A DNA stretch of 64,000 nt from Levilactobacillus tujiorum (GTDB lineage: Bacteria; Bacillota; Bacilli; Lactobacillales; Lactobacillaceae). Location: the NCBI RefSeq assembly GCF_012641185.1, contig NZ_JAAXLK010000002.1:62001-126000 (forward strand). The letters run 5' to 3'. Position 1 is the stretch's first letter; every line of letters starts with the position of its first letter. The notes beneath the pieces are model-generated. The model saw nothing but the letters and a program-made list of their open reading frames with translations. It searched no databases and was not told the DNA's origin. The translations under genes and the position numbers were made by a program. Below, one piece after another: positions 19,816-29,228 of the stretch.

Positions 19816-20415
19816 ATGTATCAGGATCAGGATTTTCGGGTTTTTGATGACCCAACACTGCCGGGACGCTTGGCCAAGATCCAGCGTTACATTGACCCTA
19901 AGTTTACGGCAACCGTGACGGATTTGGCCCCAGTCTTTGCACGGCTGAGCATGCCAATCTATGATCACATTTCCCAGCACCGCCGGCGAACTAAGAATCC
20001 GCCAACGGATACTTGGGTGGCATTCAGTACGTCCAAACGGGGGTATAAGATGTTACCGCATCTAGAGATTGGATTTTGGGACGATCGTTTCTTTATTTGG
20101 CTAGCCGTATTGCAGGAGGCTAAGGAACGTCAGGCCTTGTTGAGTCGTGTAAAAGAGGACTTGGTGTTGCAGTTGCCGACAGGATTTGAATGCGGTGGGG
20201 ATCACACGGATAAAGACTGTGCGCGACCATTGACGCGGGCCACTTATCAGGCATTGATGGCTGAACAGACTCAACGGCATGCCGAGTGGCAAGTTGGTCG
20301 GAATTATCACCGTGGAGATGCGTTCTTTTCATTGTCTGCGGCGGACCAAGCACAGGTGATTCGGGATGATGTGACGGCATTATTGCCGGTGTACGATCAG
20401 TTGATTCGACTATGA
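19816..20415 (+). CDS. DUF1054 family protein (YktB-like)
   Basis: A 199-residue protein that matches B. subtilis YktB over its length. Shared features are FARLSMPIYDHISQHRRRTKNPPTDTWVAFSTSKRGYKMLPHLEIGFWDDRFFIW. The ATG at 19816 follows AGGAGCGA; a longer in-frame extension to 19738 overlaps the promoter region and is not used. No biochemical role is established. It is divergent from yueI, sharing about 76 bases of promoter space in which AGTATAAC could serve both strands. Confidence 0.85.
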   Translation: MYQDQDFRVFDDPTLPGRLAKIQRYIDPKFTATVTDLAPVFARLSMPIYDHISQHRRRTKNPPTDTWVAFSTSKRGYKMLPHLEIGFWDDRFFIWLAVLQEAKERQALLSRVKEDLVLQLPTGFECGGDHTDKDCARPLTRATYQALMAEQTQRHAEWQVGRNYHRGDAFFSLSAADQAQVIRDDVTALLPVYDQLIRL

Positions 20416-20459
20416 TGATGGGGAGCGTCTTAAATGACAGCACCCGGGGGGGGACTTCT

Positions 20460-21500
20460 TTGATTAATATACTCAAACAATGGTGGCAAAATCCGCTGAC
20501 CATGTATTATTTAGCGTTGATCGTGTTGATTGTGATTGTGTGGCAAGCGCATGCCTTTCTGTCGCTGGCACTGTTTACGATTGTGTTTATTTATTTAGGT
20601 AACGCGGCGATTATGGGGATAGAACACCATCTCCGGCTGCATCATCTGTGGGCGACGTTACTCGTGTACGTGCTTTTTCTAGGGGCTTTGGTGGCGGCGT
20701 TTGGCCAGATCATTCCGCCGCTAGTTGCGGAAGCTTCCAACTTACCGCATACGCTGGATATGTTGGTCCAGACTTATCCGCAATTGGAAACGGAATTGGA
20801 AAAATTGATTAAGAACTTGACGCAAAACGCGACGGTGATTAGTAATGGTAAAGCCATGCTTTCCAGTGGCATGGTTAAGTTGTCACGCTTTAGTTCTGGT
20901 GTCGAGACAATTCTGTTGGCCTTTTTCTTCAGTTTTATTTTCAACCTGACCAAGCATCAGTTAGAACACTTTGTTCATGCTTTTGCTAAAAGTCGGTTTG
21001 CCGGGTTATTTGTACCCATGGGCGACCTCATTTTGAAGTTCGTTCATATTTTTGGGACGGTTATCGAAACGCAGTTGATTATTTGCACGATCAATACCAT
21101 TCTAATGGTGTTGGGGCTGTGGCTGCTGGGGATGCCTAGCCTGTTAATCTTGGGTATCATGGTCTTCTTCCTAGGCTTAATTCCGGTTGCCGGTGTCTTG
21201 ATTTCGATGATTCCCCTGATAATCATTGCGTTTGTGACCGGTGGACTGGTCCGGGTGATCGAAGTCATCGTGCTGGTGATTTTGATTCACATGTTTGAAT
21301 CGTACTTCTTGCATCCACGGCTGATGGCTAATGCCACGAACTTGCCGATCTTTGTCACCTTCATTACCTTGATTGTGAGTGAACGGCTCTTTGGCGCTTG
21401 GGGTTTAATCGTCGGGGTGCCATTGGTGGCGTTCTTCCTAGAAGTCTTTGATGTTCAGTTGAAACCTAAGCCGGTCCGGTCGAAACCGGCTGATCAGTAA
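20460..21500 (+). CDS. AI-2E family transporter (PerM/TqsA-type)
   Basis: A 346-residue integral membrane protein with about seven helices and the family's conserved GxFLGLIPVAGVLISMIPL and FESYFLHPRLM regions. Members export varied small molecules or ions, so the autoinducer name should not be taken literally. The start is uncertain: TTG at 20460 is chosen because a G run lies at the right distance and homologues begin with a similar KQWWQNPLT. An ATG at 20412 overlapping the yktB stop is the alternative. A bidirectional terminator follows. Confidence 0.85.
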   Translation: MINILKQWWQNPLTMYYLALIVLIVIVWQAHAFLSLALFTIVFIYLGNAAIMGIEHHLRLHHLWATLLVYVLFLGALVAAFGQIIPPLVAEASNLPHTLDMLVQTYPQLETELEKLIKNLTQNATVISNGKAMLSSGMVKLSRFSSGVETILLAFFFSFIFNLTKHQLEHFVHAFAKSRFAGLFVPMGDLILKFVHIFGTVIETQLIICTINTILMVLGLWLLGMPSLLILGIMVFFLGLIPVAGVLISMIPLIIIAFVTGGLVRVIEVIVLVILIHMFESYFLHPRLMANATNLPIFVTFITLIVSERLFGAWGLIVGVPLVAFFLEVFDVQLKPKPVRSKPADQ

Positions 21501-21509
21501 ATAAGGCAA

Positions 21510-21548
21510 AAAATAACGTTCTCCTGATGATGGGAGAACGTTATTTTG
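21510..21548. terminator. Bidirectional terminator between convergent genes
   Basis: AATAACGTTCTC / GAGAACGTTATT is a long perfect stem with flanking A and T runs, so it can stop both the permease transcript and the leftward small membrane gene. Confidence 0.92.
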
Positions 21549-21549
21549 G

Positions 21550-21750
21550 TTAGTGCATGACCAGCTTGGCAACGATGAAGATCACTAGCAGCCCAACGTA
21601 GTAGAGCAATGTTTTAGTCGTGACTTGGGATGATTTGCGATGGCGATCACGTAGCCAAAGGACGAAAACGATCAGTAGGGCAATGACGGCTAGGCCAAGG
21701 AGAATATTTAAGACGAGTGATAGGCTCATGACAAGATTCAAGACGGGCAT
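21550..21750 (-). CDS. Small two-helix membrane protein of unknown function
   Basis: A 66-residue protein with two hydrophobic helices (about 5-33 and 48-64) joined by a basic loop WLRDRHRKSSQ. GGAGG precedes the ATG at 21750. I do not recognise a family. It ends at the shared bidirectional terminator. Confidence 0.6.
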   Translation of the reverse strand: MPVLNLVMSLSLVLNILLGLAVIALLIVFVLWLRDRHRKSSQVTTKTLLYYVGLLVIFIVAKLVMH

Positions 21751-21882
21751 AGGAAGGCCTCCAGTATGTAATTTCTGCCGCTTTTAGGGCCGTTCAGCAG
21801 AGTGGGGCCGGGTGATACGGAAAAAGAGGCAATTAATCCGTGAATCCCTATGTGCTGAGAGTAATCCTACTTCGGTACTTAA

Positions 21883-22332
21883 TTAATCATCCAAGTGTGA
21901 AACAGCATAGTTTGCTTGCTCTGAAGTGAATTGTTCCCCTGCACTGGAAGTTAATTGATCACGGATAGCATCCGATGACATGCTCATCTCTTTCTGATAC
22001 GTCTTGGCTTTAGCCAAAGCATTGGCATTCCAGTCAACATCGGTTAAATGATCCATTGCATATGTTGCGGCTTTTTCTGAGAATTGTTCGCCAGCATCCG
22101 AAGTTAACTGATCATGGATACCCTTTTCAGACATATCCATGGAGTCGGCGTAGGTCTCAGCCTTATTTAAAGCCGCTTCATATTCGGCAGGTACTGAACT
22201 CTTCTTTGACGATGAAACTGCTTCGGTTGATGATTCGTCAGAAGAGGTGTCAGCAGAGTCACTGCTAGAAGAGCAGGCTGTCAGTGAAAGGCTTGCTAAT
22301 AGTGTAATGGCGATAGTAAGGGACTTCTTCAT
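21883..22332 (-). CDS. Ltp-family surface lipoprotein
   Basis: A 149-residue lipoprotein: signal peptide MKKSLTIAITLLASLSLTAC with the lipobox LTAC, a Ser/Asp-rich spacer, then two copies of a roughly 48-residue helical repeat (ALNKAETYADSMDMSEKGIHDQL..., ALAKAKTYQKEMSMSSDAIRDQL...). This is the host-cell-surface lipoprotein (Ltp) repeat. Phage TP-J34 Ltp uses such repeats to block DNA injection by other phages. The ATG at 22332 is preceded by GGAGGAAGG. It lies 91 bases downstream of a TM2 gene on the same strand. A chromosomal role in phage exclusion is possible but not shown. Confidence 0.85.
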   Translation of the reverse strand: MKKSLTIAITLLASLSLTACSSSSDSADTSSDESSTEAVSSSKKSSVPAEYEAALNKAETYADSMDMSEKGIHDQLTSDAGEQFSEKAATYAMDHLTDVDWNANALAKAKTYQKEMSMSSDAIRDQLTSSAGEQFTSEQANYAVSHLDD

Positions 22333-22423
22333 GATGTTCCTTCCTCCTGTTGAAAATATGTATTCACGGCTTTTAATGTCGTCAGTGTTGGGACAAAAGT
22401 ACATTAGGTTATCTAAGTATTAA

Positions 22424-22789
22424 TTAGTCGATGTTGTTTTCGGTAGCTTCTTTCGTTTGACTACCTCGTTTGCTTAAGATTTGTTGTGCAGCGGTATTCT
22501 CAATCTCATCTTGGTTTTCTCGAAGCCAAGTGGTTATTAAAAAGAGGTCAATAAAAGCCCAAATACCAGTTATAAACGTACCAAGCCCCAATGTTAGAAC
22601 TGTAATCAAAGTCATAGCGATAGCGGATCCATTTTTACCCATATAGTAACGATGGGCGCCCAATGTGCCCAGAAAAAGGCAAAGCAGAAAGGCCACTGCC
22701 GTTGACTTCTTTTGGCGTTCAATTTCAGAATTGACGACTAAAACCTCTTCGTTAGTCAACTGGCTCTTTAAATATTGATTATTATACAT
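22424..22789 (-). CDS. TM2 domain protein
   Basis: A 121-residue protein with a cytoplasmic coiled N-terminus, then the TM2 domain: AFLLCLFLGTLGAHRYYMGKNGSAIAMTLITVLTLGLG...WAFIDLFLI. That is two helices with the conserved GxHRFY-type turn. The ATG at 22789 follows CGGAGG. TM2 proteins often accompany lipoproteins or phage-related genes; here the partner is the Ltp lipoprotein just downstream. The function is unknown. Confidence 0.85.
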   Translation of the reverse strand: MYNNQYLKSQLTNEEVLVVNSEIERQKKSTAVAFLLCLFLGTLGAHRYYMGKNGSAIAMTLITVLTLGLGTFITGIWAFIDLFLITTWLRENQDEIENTAAQQILSKRGSQTKEATENNID

Positions 22790-22849
22790 GTTGTTTCCTC
22801 CGATATGGATTGTATGCAGGAGTTTTAAGCCGTCAGCATGGTGGGGCAT

Positions 22850-23242
22850 AGTTGTAGTAGCGTTTATACAACTCTTTTAGTGTAATGCTTCTGGGTGAGA
22901 AGAAATTACGAAATAATTCACGAGTTTAATAGCATTAAATGGCCTAACCCTTCATTTTCTGAGACTAGAAGAGATGTAATGACTATCAGATTCTTTGGGA
23001 GGATTTTAATTCTTTTATGTGCTTGGATCTACTGGTCATAAAGCCTTTACAGACTGTATTATACCAGAGCTACTAAGTGCTGAGTAGAAAATTTGAGTTC
23101 AGATAATGAATTAGCTATTTGATCCATGTCAATCAATAGCTTTAATGTATGAATCTGTAGAAGAGGGGGACATGAACTAATTTGAGAGAATGGTGTTAGA
23201 TGACTTTTGATCGAAATTCATATATTTAATCATCAATTAACC
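22850..23242. other. Gene-free AT-rich spacer
   Basis: About 390 bases between the TM2 gene and the rpsD terminator, more AT rich than the surroundings. An 18-codon frame at about 23018-23074 has a GGGAGGA site placed too far upstream and no family match. I see no supported gene, repeat or strong hairpin. The promoter of the TM2-Ltp pair must lie at its left end on the minus strand, where a TATAAA is visible near 22866. Confidence 0.5.
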
Positions 23243-23280
23243 AAAAAAAACGCACTTCCCATAAATATGGAAAGTGCGCA
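23243..23280 (-). terminator. Terminator of rpsD
   Basis: Minus-strand stem GCGCACTTTCC / GGGAAGTGCG with a short loop, followed by TTTTTTTT. It lies 13 bases after the rpsD stop. Confidence 0.93.
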
Positions 23281-23292
23281 ATTCCAACCGAT

Positions 23293-23898
23293 TTAACGGT
23301 TGTAGTATTCAACGATAAGAGAATCGTCGAGTTCTGCATCTAATTCTTCACGTTGAGGGAAGCGGGTAAGGGAACCTTCCAGCTTGTCAGCGTCGAATTG
23401 GACGTATTGTGGACGACCAACAACGGCTTCAACAGCGCCCTTGATGATTGCCATGTCCTTAGACTTTTCACGAACGGAGATCACTTGGCCAACTTCCACT
23501 TCGTATGAAGGGATGTCAACGCGCTTGCCATCAACCGTAATGTGACCGTGGTTAACCAATTGACGAGCTTGACGACGAGTCGTAGCCAAACCTAAACGGT
23601 AAACCATGTTGTCCAGACGACGTTCGAGTAAGATCATGAAGTTAGTACCATGGGTACCATCCTTGATCTTGCCGGCACGCTTGAACAAGTTGTAGAATTG
23701 ACGTTCAGTCATGCCGTAAGTGAACCGGAGCTTTTGCTTTTCACGCAATTGCGTACCGTATTCAGATAACTTTTGACGACGACCTTGACCATGATCACCA
23801 GGTGCGTAAGGACGACGGTTTAATTCTTTACCAGTGCCGGAAAGGGATACCCCTAAACGACGGGAAATACGCCAGCTTGGGCCAGTGTAACGAGACAT
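23293..23898 (-). CDS. rpsD: 30S ribosomal protein S4
   Basis: S4 is a primary 16S rRNA binding protein that starts 30S assembly. The 201 residues match the family: [19 protein letters not shown] at the start, and the S4 RNA-binding domain around [31 protein letters not shown]. The zinc-free N-terminus is typical of Firmicutes. TTGGAGGA precedes the ATG at 23898. It is monocistronic, with its own promoter, a long leader and a terminator. This location, away from the main ribosomal operons and beside an fRMsr gene, is the same as in Bacillus. Confidence 0.97.
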   Translation of the reverse strand: MSRYTGPSWRISRRLGVSLSGTGKELNRRPYAPGDHGQGRRQKLSEYGTQLREKQKLRFTYGMTERQFYNLFKRAGKIKDGTHGTNFMILLERRLDNMVYRLGLATTRRQARQLVNHGHITVDGKRVDIPSYEVEVGQVISVREKSKDMAIIKGAVEAVVGRPQYVQFDADKLEGSLTRFPQREELDAELDDSLIVEYYNR

Positions 23899-24074
23899 AG
23901 ATAGTTCCTCCAATAAAATATTATTTGGAGTAAAATAAGCTGTATATAAGTTTAGTATTCGTGCAGGTTGCTTTGCAGGTTTCACCGTATGCAGCCGCAG
24001 GTTACTTCCTGAACCAATTGAACGGCAACAATCTGTTGACGAGCTTACCACTTATCGCTGCATTATTTTACACA
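23899..24074 (-). promoter_or_regulatory. Long rpsD leader, candidate S4 autoregulatory RNA
   Basis: The predicted start of RNA at about 24074 gives a leader of about 175 nt, unusually long. It contains repeated CCTGC / GCAGG type pairings around 23960-24010. S4 is known to repress its own translation in Bacillus through a leader structure. The length and position suggest the same here, but I cannot match the fold to the Bacillus motif by eye. Confidence 0.5.
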
Positions 24075-24080
24075 AACACC

Positions 24081-24110
24081 AGTATACCCAGAAGCACTAG
24101 GCTTTGTCAA
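24081..24110 (-). promoter_or_regulatory. Promoter of rpsD
   Basis: On the minus strand, consensus TTGACA (24105-24110) and TATACT (24081-24086) are spaced by 18 bases. The -35 overlaps the 3' end of the fRMsr gene. Confidence 0.85.
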
Positions 24111-24567
24111 TGTGTTTTAACAAAACGCGGGCGAATTCTTCCAGGACCGCCTGATCATCGGTGGTAAAGCGTTCCTTAATAGGGGAGTCAATATCCATGA
24201 CCCCCAGCTTGGTGCCGTCACTCAGGGTGAGGGGCACAACGATTTCGGAATTACTGGCGGAGTCGCAGGCAATGTGGCCCGCAAAGGCATGTACGTCGGG
24301 AACGAGTTGTGTGGTTTGCGTAGCTAGGCCGGTGCCACAGACACCACTGCCGTTTTCAATGTGGATGCAGGCCACGTTGCCTTGGAAGGGTCCCAGAATC
24401 AAGTCGTCGGTTTGGGGTTGGTAAAGGTAGAAGCCGGCCCAGTTGACGTCTGTCAGCGTTTGTTTCAGCAGTGCAGAAGCGTTGGCCAGGTTAGCAATGA
24501 GATTCGTTTCCTCGTGTAAAAGGGCGTCGAGTTGTTCGGTGATTAGGGAATTGACACGGTCACTCAT
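24097..24567 (-). CDS. Free methionine-(R)-sulfoxide reductase (GAF domain)
   Basis: This 156-residue GAF protein has the fRMsr signature: GPFQGNVACIHIENGSGVCGTG, then VPDVHAFAGHIACDSASNSEIVVPL. It has the three conserved Cys (in NVAC, GVCG and HIACD) used to reduce free Met-R-sulfoxide. The enzyme acts in the cytoplasm to repair oxidised methionine. The ATG at 24567 follows GGAGG. The order fRMsr-rpsD is that of ytsP-rpsD in Bacillus. Confidence 0.92.
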   Translation of the reverse strand: MSDRVNSLITEQLDALLHEETNLIANLANASALLKQTLTDVNWAGFYLYQPQTDDLILGPFQGNVACIHIENGSGVCGTGLATQTTQLVPDVHAFAGHIACDSASNSEIVVPLTLSDGTKLGVMDIDSPIKERFTTDDQAVLEEFARVLLKHIDKA

Positions 24568-24640
24568 GAAAAGGCCTCCATTGATATTGAAATTTTATTC
24601 GATTATAGCCAGAAAGGTTAAGAGAATCATGAAAACCTAG

Positions 24641-24669
24641 TGAAGCCAGTATGCCACTTATGCTATAAT
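24641..24669 (+). promoter_or_regulatory. Promoter of ezrA
   Basis: Perfect TATAAT at 24664-24669 with extended -10 TGC. The -35 region (TGAAGC) is poor, as is usual for extended -10 promoters. Confidence 0.65.
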
Positions 24670-24753
24670 CAAGATTAGATTAAATTATAAAGTGAGCCGA
24701 GTAATTTTACAACTCGTTTAAACGTTGAAATGTGGATGAAGGATGGGGTCAAT

Positions 24754-26487
24754 ATGATTGTGCTAATAGGAATCGTCATACTTGCGGTTGCCGCGTACGT
24801 TGGCTTAGTGATATACCAGCAGCGGATTCGGCGGCAGGTAGCGACGTTAACCACTAAGAAAGAGGCAATGGAAGCTATCCCGCTAAAGGATGAACTTCAG
24901 TTGGTGGGGCAACTCAGCCTAACCGGACAATCGCTTGAAGACTATGAGAATTTGCAAGCGGACTTCTCCGAAATCACAGAGAATCGATTTACCAGAATTG
25001 ATGAACAATTGGCGCAATTGCTGAGCGATTCGCGGGGCGTCAGCTTAATTCAATTGCGGCGTAACTTAAATAAGGTCACAATGTTGATTACGCAAACGGA
25101 TGAATTGATTAAGTCTGTTCAAGAACAATTGACCCATTTGCAGGATGTTGATAAGCAACACCGGCAGGCGGTCAAGGACCTGGAACAAAAGTATCAAGAC
25201 CTGCGCAAAACATTGCTGGCCAAGAACTTCGCGTTTGGTCCCAGCATCGATGGCTTAGAGGAACAACTGAGTCAACTGGAAGATAACTTTGATACCTTCT
25301 CACGCCTCACGCAAGAGGGGGATCATGAACGGGCTGCCGATGTGTTGGAGCAGTTGCATGATGATACGGATGTCTTGGAGAGCTTGATTAAGGCCATTCC
25401 ACCCTTATATAAAGATCTAACCGTCACTTTCCCTGATCAAGTCAAGGAATTGAAGAGCGGTTACCAACAATTAACAGCTGAGAGCTTCCAGTTCGGGGAT
25501 CAAGATGTTCCCGGGCTGATTACCACGGTGGAAGAACACATCAAGTCCAATTTGGAAACGCTGAAGGATTTGCGTCCCGACGATGCTCAGGTCGTGAATG
25601 AGCGAATTGCCAGTCAAATTGACAACGTCTATGACCTGATGCAAACGGAAATCGACGCTAAGCAGCCGGTTGAAAGTAATTTGGATGGTGTGGCGCGGTT
25701 TATTGCCCACGCACAGAATCAGAACCATTCACTGATGACGGAACTCGATCGGTTGAGTCAAAACTACACGTTGGACCATCAAGAGTTGGAGACCGCGCGT
25801 GAGTTAAACGAACAACTGCGCAGTATTGATGGGATCTACCAACGGGACATTCAGGACCTAACTGGTAAAACAGCAACGTACTCGCAAGTGCTGGCCCATC
25901 AAAAACAGCAGCAAAAGGATTTGGAACAAATTGAACAGCAACAGGCTGATATTCTGAAGAGTGTGGCTGGTTTAGCAGACGAAGAGCGGCAGGCCCGCAA
26001 CACCTTGCAGCAATTTGATTTTGATCTACATAGTTTACGGCGGCAAGTGGAGAACTTGAATCTGCCAGGGATTCCTCAAAACTATTTGGACTACTTCTTT
26101 GTCGTGCGTGATGAAGTGGCGCAATTGGCGACGGATATGGATCAACCCCAGATTGATATGGAGCGGATCACGAAGCAACTGCTGATTATTCAGACCGACT
26201 TGGACACCTTACAGGACAAGACGGATGATTTGATTGATAGCGCGGAGTTAGCCGAGCAGTTGTTACAGTACGCAAACCGTTATCAGACCAGTCATGAGAA
26301 TGTGGCGCAAGCTAGCAAAGAAGCGGCGGATCTCTTTGAGAATAAGCACCAGTATGCACAGGCGTTAGAGACGATTGCCACTGTGCTGGACGAGGTTGAG
26401 CCAGGATCTTACAAGCGCTTGGAAGATGCCTATTACCAGAGTAAGGGCAAGCAAAAGCCACAGCATGAGTCAACGGATAAAAAGTAA
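24754..26487 (+). CDS. ezrA: Septation ring formation regulator EzrA
   Basis: EzrA is a membrane-anchored spectrin-like protein that restrains FtsZ ring formation and links division to wall synthesis. The 577 residues have one N-terminal membrane helix (about 2-20, outside-in), then five long coiled-coil segments rich in Gln and Leu to the end. The ATG at 24754 is preferred because GAAGGATGGGG precedes it; an upstream ATG at 24730 has none. The length is typical (about 560-575). Synteny ezrA-cysteine desulfurase-thiI matches Bacillus. Confidence 0.93.
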   Translation: MIVLIGIVILAVAAYVGLVIYQQRIRRQVATLTTKKEAMEAIPLKDELQLVGQLSLTGQSLEDYENLQADFSEITENRFTRIDEQLAQLLSDSRGVSLIQLRRNLNKVTMLITQTDELIKSVQEQLTHLQDVDKQHRQAVKDLEQKYQDLRKTLLAKNFAFGPSIDGLEEQLSQLEDNFDTFSRLTQEGDHERAADVLEQLHDDTDVLESLIKAIPPLYKDLTVTFPDQVKELKSGYQQLTAESFQFGDQDVPGLITTVEEHIKSNLETLKDLRPDDAQVVNERIASQIDNVYDLMQTEIDAKQPVESNLDGVARFIAHAQNQNHSLMTELDRLSQNYTLDHQELETARELNEQLRSIDGIYQRDIQDLTGKTATYSQVLAHQKQQQKDLEQIEQQQADILKSVAGLADEERQARNTLQQFDFDLHSLRRQVENLNLPGIPQNYLDYFFVVRDEVAQLATDMDQPQIDMERITKQLLIIQTDLDTLQDKTDDLIDSAELAEQLLQYANRYQTSHENVAQASKEAADLFENKHQYAQALETIATVLDEVEPGSYKRLEDAYYQSKGKQKPQHESTDKK

Positions 26488-26492
26488 ACATG

Positions 26493-26528
26493 ACCCACAT
26501 CAATGGAAAAGTTGGTGTGGTTTTTTTG
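26493..26528 (+). terminator. Terminator after ezrA
   Basis: CCACATCAA / TTGGTGTGG stem (one G-T pair) with an 8-base loop, then TTTTTTT. Confidence 0.9.
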
Positions 26529-26669
26529 TTTGGCGGCGTGGGGTAAATGCAAGCGTTCACGGAGTGGGGGTTCTAAGCAAGGGGCTTGTGAGAATGGACG
26601 ATTGTGTTTATAATGAGAAAGAATTTCTATCGGAGTCGAACCAATAGAAAAGAGATAAGAGGGTTCAGT

Positions 26670-27815
26670 ATGATTTATTTTGATAATAGTGCGACGACCA
26701 AGGCAGCACCCGAGGTTGTCGATACTTATGCCAAAGTTAGTGCGAATTACTGGGGTAACCCTTCAAGTTTGCATAAGTTTGGTGAGCAAGCATTTAACTT
26801 GCTCGAGCAATCCCGTCAACAGATTGCGGATTTAGTCGGTGCTAAGCTGAGTGAAATCCTATTTACCAGTGGAGGTACCGAGGGTGATAACTGGGCCATT
26901 AAAGGAACCGCAATGGCTAAGCGTGAGTTTGGAAACCACCTGATTACCACTGAGGTGGAACATCCAGCCGTGCACAATTCCATGGAACAGCTGAAGCAAG
27001 AAGGCTTCGAAGTCACGTATTTGCCCGTTGATGAGCATGGTCGGGTATCGGCCGCGGATTTGCGCGCAGCCATCAAGCCATCTACCATCTTAGTGTCGAC
27101 GATGGCCGTTAACAATGAAATTGGGGCCGTGCAACCGCTAGATGACATCGCTGCGGTCATGCGGGACTTTCCCCGGATTCACTGGCACATTGACGCCGTG
27201 CAGGGGATTGGGAAGGGCCTAGCCGACAAGATCTTTAATGATCGCGTAGACTTCGTGACCTTTTCCGGGCATAAATTCCACGCCCCCCGCGGCATTGGTT
27301 TTATGTACAAACGTCAAGGTCGGAAGATTGCGCCGTTAATGGCCGGTGGTGGTCAGGAGCGGAATTTACGTTCTGGTACAGAGAATTTACCAGCCATCGC
27401 TGCCATGGCGAAGGCGTTGCGGCTCTTGTTGGATAACGAAGCTGCCAAGGTTAAGCAACAACGCGATATCCGTCTGGCAATCCTGCATCACGTCGAGAAG
27501 TTCCCCAACGTTACCATCTTTTCTAAGGATCTGCCTTACTTTGCACCGCACATTCTGTGCTTTGCAATTGCGGGTGTCCGGGGCGAAACGATTGTGCACG
27601 CGTTCGAGGAGCACGATATTTACATTTCGACGACCAGCGCTTGCTCATCTAAGAAGCACGTCGAATCCAGCACGCTACAAGCCATGAAGGTGGATGATGG
27701 CATCGCAACGAGTGCGGTGCGAATTTCATTGGACGAGCATAATACCATGGCGGAAGCCGAGAAATTTAACCAAGTTTTTGACGAATTGTACACGCAATTT
27801 GCCAAGTTAAACTAA
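26670..27815 (+). CDS. Cysteine desulfurase (NifS/NifZ type)
   Basis: A PLP enzyme that takes sulfur from cysteine as a protein persulfide. The 381 residues start MIYFDNSATTKAAPEV. The PLP lysine is in FSGHKFHAPRGIG (about residue 201) and the catalytic Cys is in the STTSACSSK loop (about residue 324). The dedicated NifZ-ThiI pairing in Bacillus and the 30-base gap to thiI indicate that it supplies sulfur for 4-thiouridine in tRNA. The start at 26670 has only a modest GAGGG site; longer frames upstream are unlikely. Confidence 0.92.
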   Translation: MIYFDNSATTKAAPEVVDTYAKVSANYWGNPSSLHKFGEQAFNLLEQSRQQIADLVGAKLSEILFTSGGTEGDNWAIKGTAMAKREFGNHLITTEVEHPAVHNSMEQLKQEGFEVTYLPVDEHGRVSAADLRAAIKPSTILVSTMAVNNEIGAVQPLDDIAAVMRDFPRIHWHIDAVQGIGKGLADKIFNDRVDFVTFSGHKFHAPRGIGFMYKRQGRKIAPLMAGGGQERNLRSGTENLPAIAAMAKALRLLLDNEAAKVKQQRDIRLAILHHVEKFPNVTIFSKDLPYFAPHILCFAIAGVRGETIVHAFEEHDIYISTTSACSSKKHVESSTLQAMKVDDGIATSAVRISLDEHNTMAEAEKFNQVFDELYTQFAKLN

Positions 27816-27845
27816 TTTAAGCTAACTAACGAAAGGGGTCGCGCA

Positions 27846-29063
27846 ATGGAATACAGCGAAATTATGGTCCGTTACGGCGAGCTGTCGACGAAGGGGAAAA
27901 ACAAGAAAGACTTCATCAAGCAGCTCGGCCAAAACGTACGTAAGGCCCTCGGCACGTTTGACAGTGTTGAGGTTAAAGCACAACATGACCGCCTGCACGT
28001 TACCCTTAACGGGGCGGATTCGGAAGCCGTCATGAAACGGTTGAAGGGTGTCTTCGGTATCGAGAACTTCTCGCCATCGGTGAAGGTTGATAAAGATATT
28101 GAAGAGATCAAGCAAACGGCGGTGACGATGGTCAAAGAGGCATTTAAGCCGGAGATGACCTTCAAGATTAACACGCGGCGCCAAGATAAGGAATTTCAAT
28201 ACGATACCTACCAGATGAACGAAATCCTGGGAAGCACGATTCTCGACAACGTTCCCAGATTGACCGTCCAAATGAAGCATCCCGACCTGGAATTACGGGT
28301 TGAAGTGCGGATGAACGGGGTCTTCCTGTCTGGCGAAACCATTCAGGGGGCCGGTGGCTTACCAGTTGGTACGGGCGGCAAGGCAGTCATGATGCTATCC
28401 GGTGGGATTGATTCCCCCGTGGCGTCTTACTATGCGCTGCGGCGTGGCGTTAAGATTGATATGATCCATTTCTACAGTCCGCCATACACGTCTGAACAGG
28501 CATTGGCGAAGGCTAAGGAACTGACAGCCCGTTTGGCGGGGTACTCTGGGAGTATTCAGTTCATCCAAGTGCCATTCGCTAAGATTCAAGAGACCATCAA
28601 GGAAAAAGTCCCAGAAGGTTACTTGATGACCGTGCAACGGCGCTTGATGTTACGGCTAACGGCCGCAATTGCCCAGAAGCGGCATGCTAAGGGGATCTTT
28701 AACGGTGAATCACTGGGGCAAGTGGCTTCGCAGACGCTGGAAAGTATGGCCGCCATCAATGATGTGACGTCCATGCCAATTCTACGGCCACTGCTCTCGA
28801 TGGATAAGACGGAAATTATCAAAGTAGCTGAAGATATCGACACTTATGATCTGTCCATTTTACCCTACGAAGATTGCTGTACGATTTTCACGCCACCGGC
28901 ACCAAAGACGCGACCAGACTTAGAGAAGTCGCGGAAGTATGAGGGCTATATTGACGTTGAAGGCTTGATGAAAGAGGCCTTGGACGGCATCGTAATTTCT
29001 GACATCCGTCCTGGTGATAACTACTTGAACCAGAACGAAGATGTCTTCGCAGAATTACTCTAA
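27846..29063 (+). CDS. thiI: tRNA 4-thiouridine synthetase ThiI
   Basis: ThiI adenylates and thiolates U8 of tRNA. The 405 residues comprise an N-terminal ferredoxin-like domain, a THUMP domain (about 60-165) and a PP-loop ATPase domain with [19 protein letters not shown]. There is no C-terminal rhodanese domain, so it is the short Bacillus type, which relies on a dedicated cysteine desulfurase. That partner is directly upstream. GAAAGGGG precedes the ATG. Confidence 0.95.
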   Translation: MEYSEIMVRYGELSTKGKNKKDFIKQLGQNVRKALGTFDSVEVKAQHDRLHVTLNGADSEAVMKRLKGVFGIENFSPSVKVDKDIEEIKQTAVTMVKEAFKPEMTFKINTRRQDKEFQYDTYQMNEILGSTILDNVPRLTVQMKHPDLELRVEVRMNGVFLSGETIQGAGGLPVGTGGKAVMMLSGGIDSPVASYYALRRGVKIDMIHFYSPPYTSEQALAKAKELTARLAGYSGSIQFIQVPFAKIQETIKEKVPEGYLMTVQRRLMLRLTAAIAQKRHAKGIFNGESLGQVASQTLESMAAINDVTSMPILRPLLSMDKTEIIKVAEDIDTYDLSILPYEDCCTIFTPPAPKTRPDLEKSRKYEGYIDVEGLMKEALDGIVISDIRPGDNYLNQNEDVFAELL

Positions 29064-29081
29064 AGCTTAGTAAAAATTGAA

Positions 29082-29143
29082 CACCAAAAAGGCGGCATCA
29101 CTGCGACTCCTTAGGGAGTGGGGTGATGCTGCCTTTTTTGGTG
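29082..29143 (+). terminator. Terminator after thiI
   Basis: A two-part hairpin: outer ACCAAAAAGGCGGCATCAC pairs with GTGATGCTGCCTTTTTTGGT, and inner ACTCC pairs with GGAGT. A T run within the outer arm allows termination, and the long outer symmetry may work in both directions. Confidence 0.88.
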
Positions 29144-29228
29144 CGAGCTAAAGGTTGAAAAGAATAGTTTATTTCCTTCATGTTGTTTCGTGCTTGGATA
29201 CTTAAAGATTAGTCAGCACGGATTAGAC

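Noticed and set aside
22385-22400. GGGACAAAAGT upstream of the Ltp gene as a member of the GGGAC terminator group
   Set aside because: No pairing arm or T run accompanies it, so it is probably chance.
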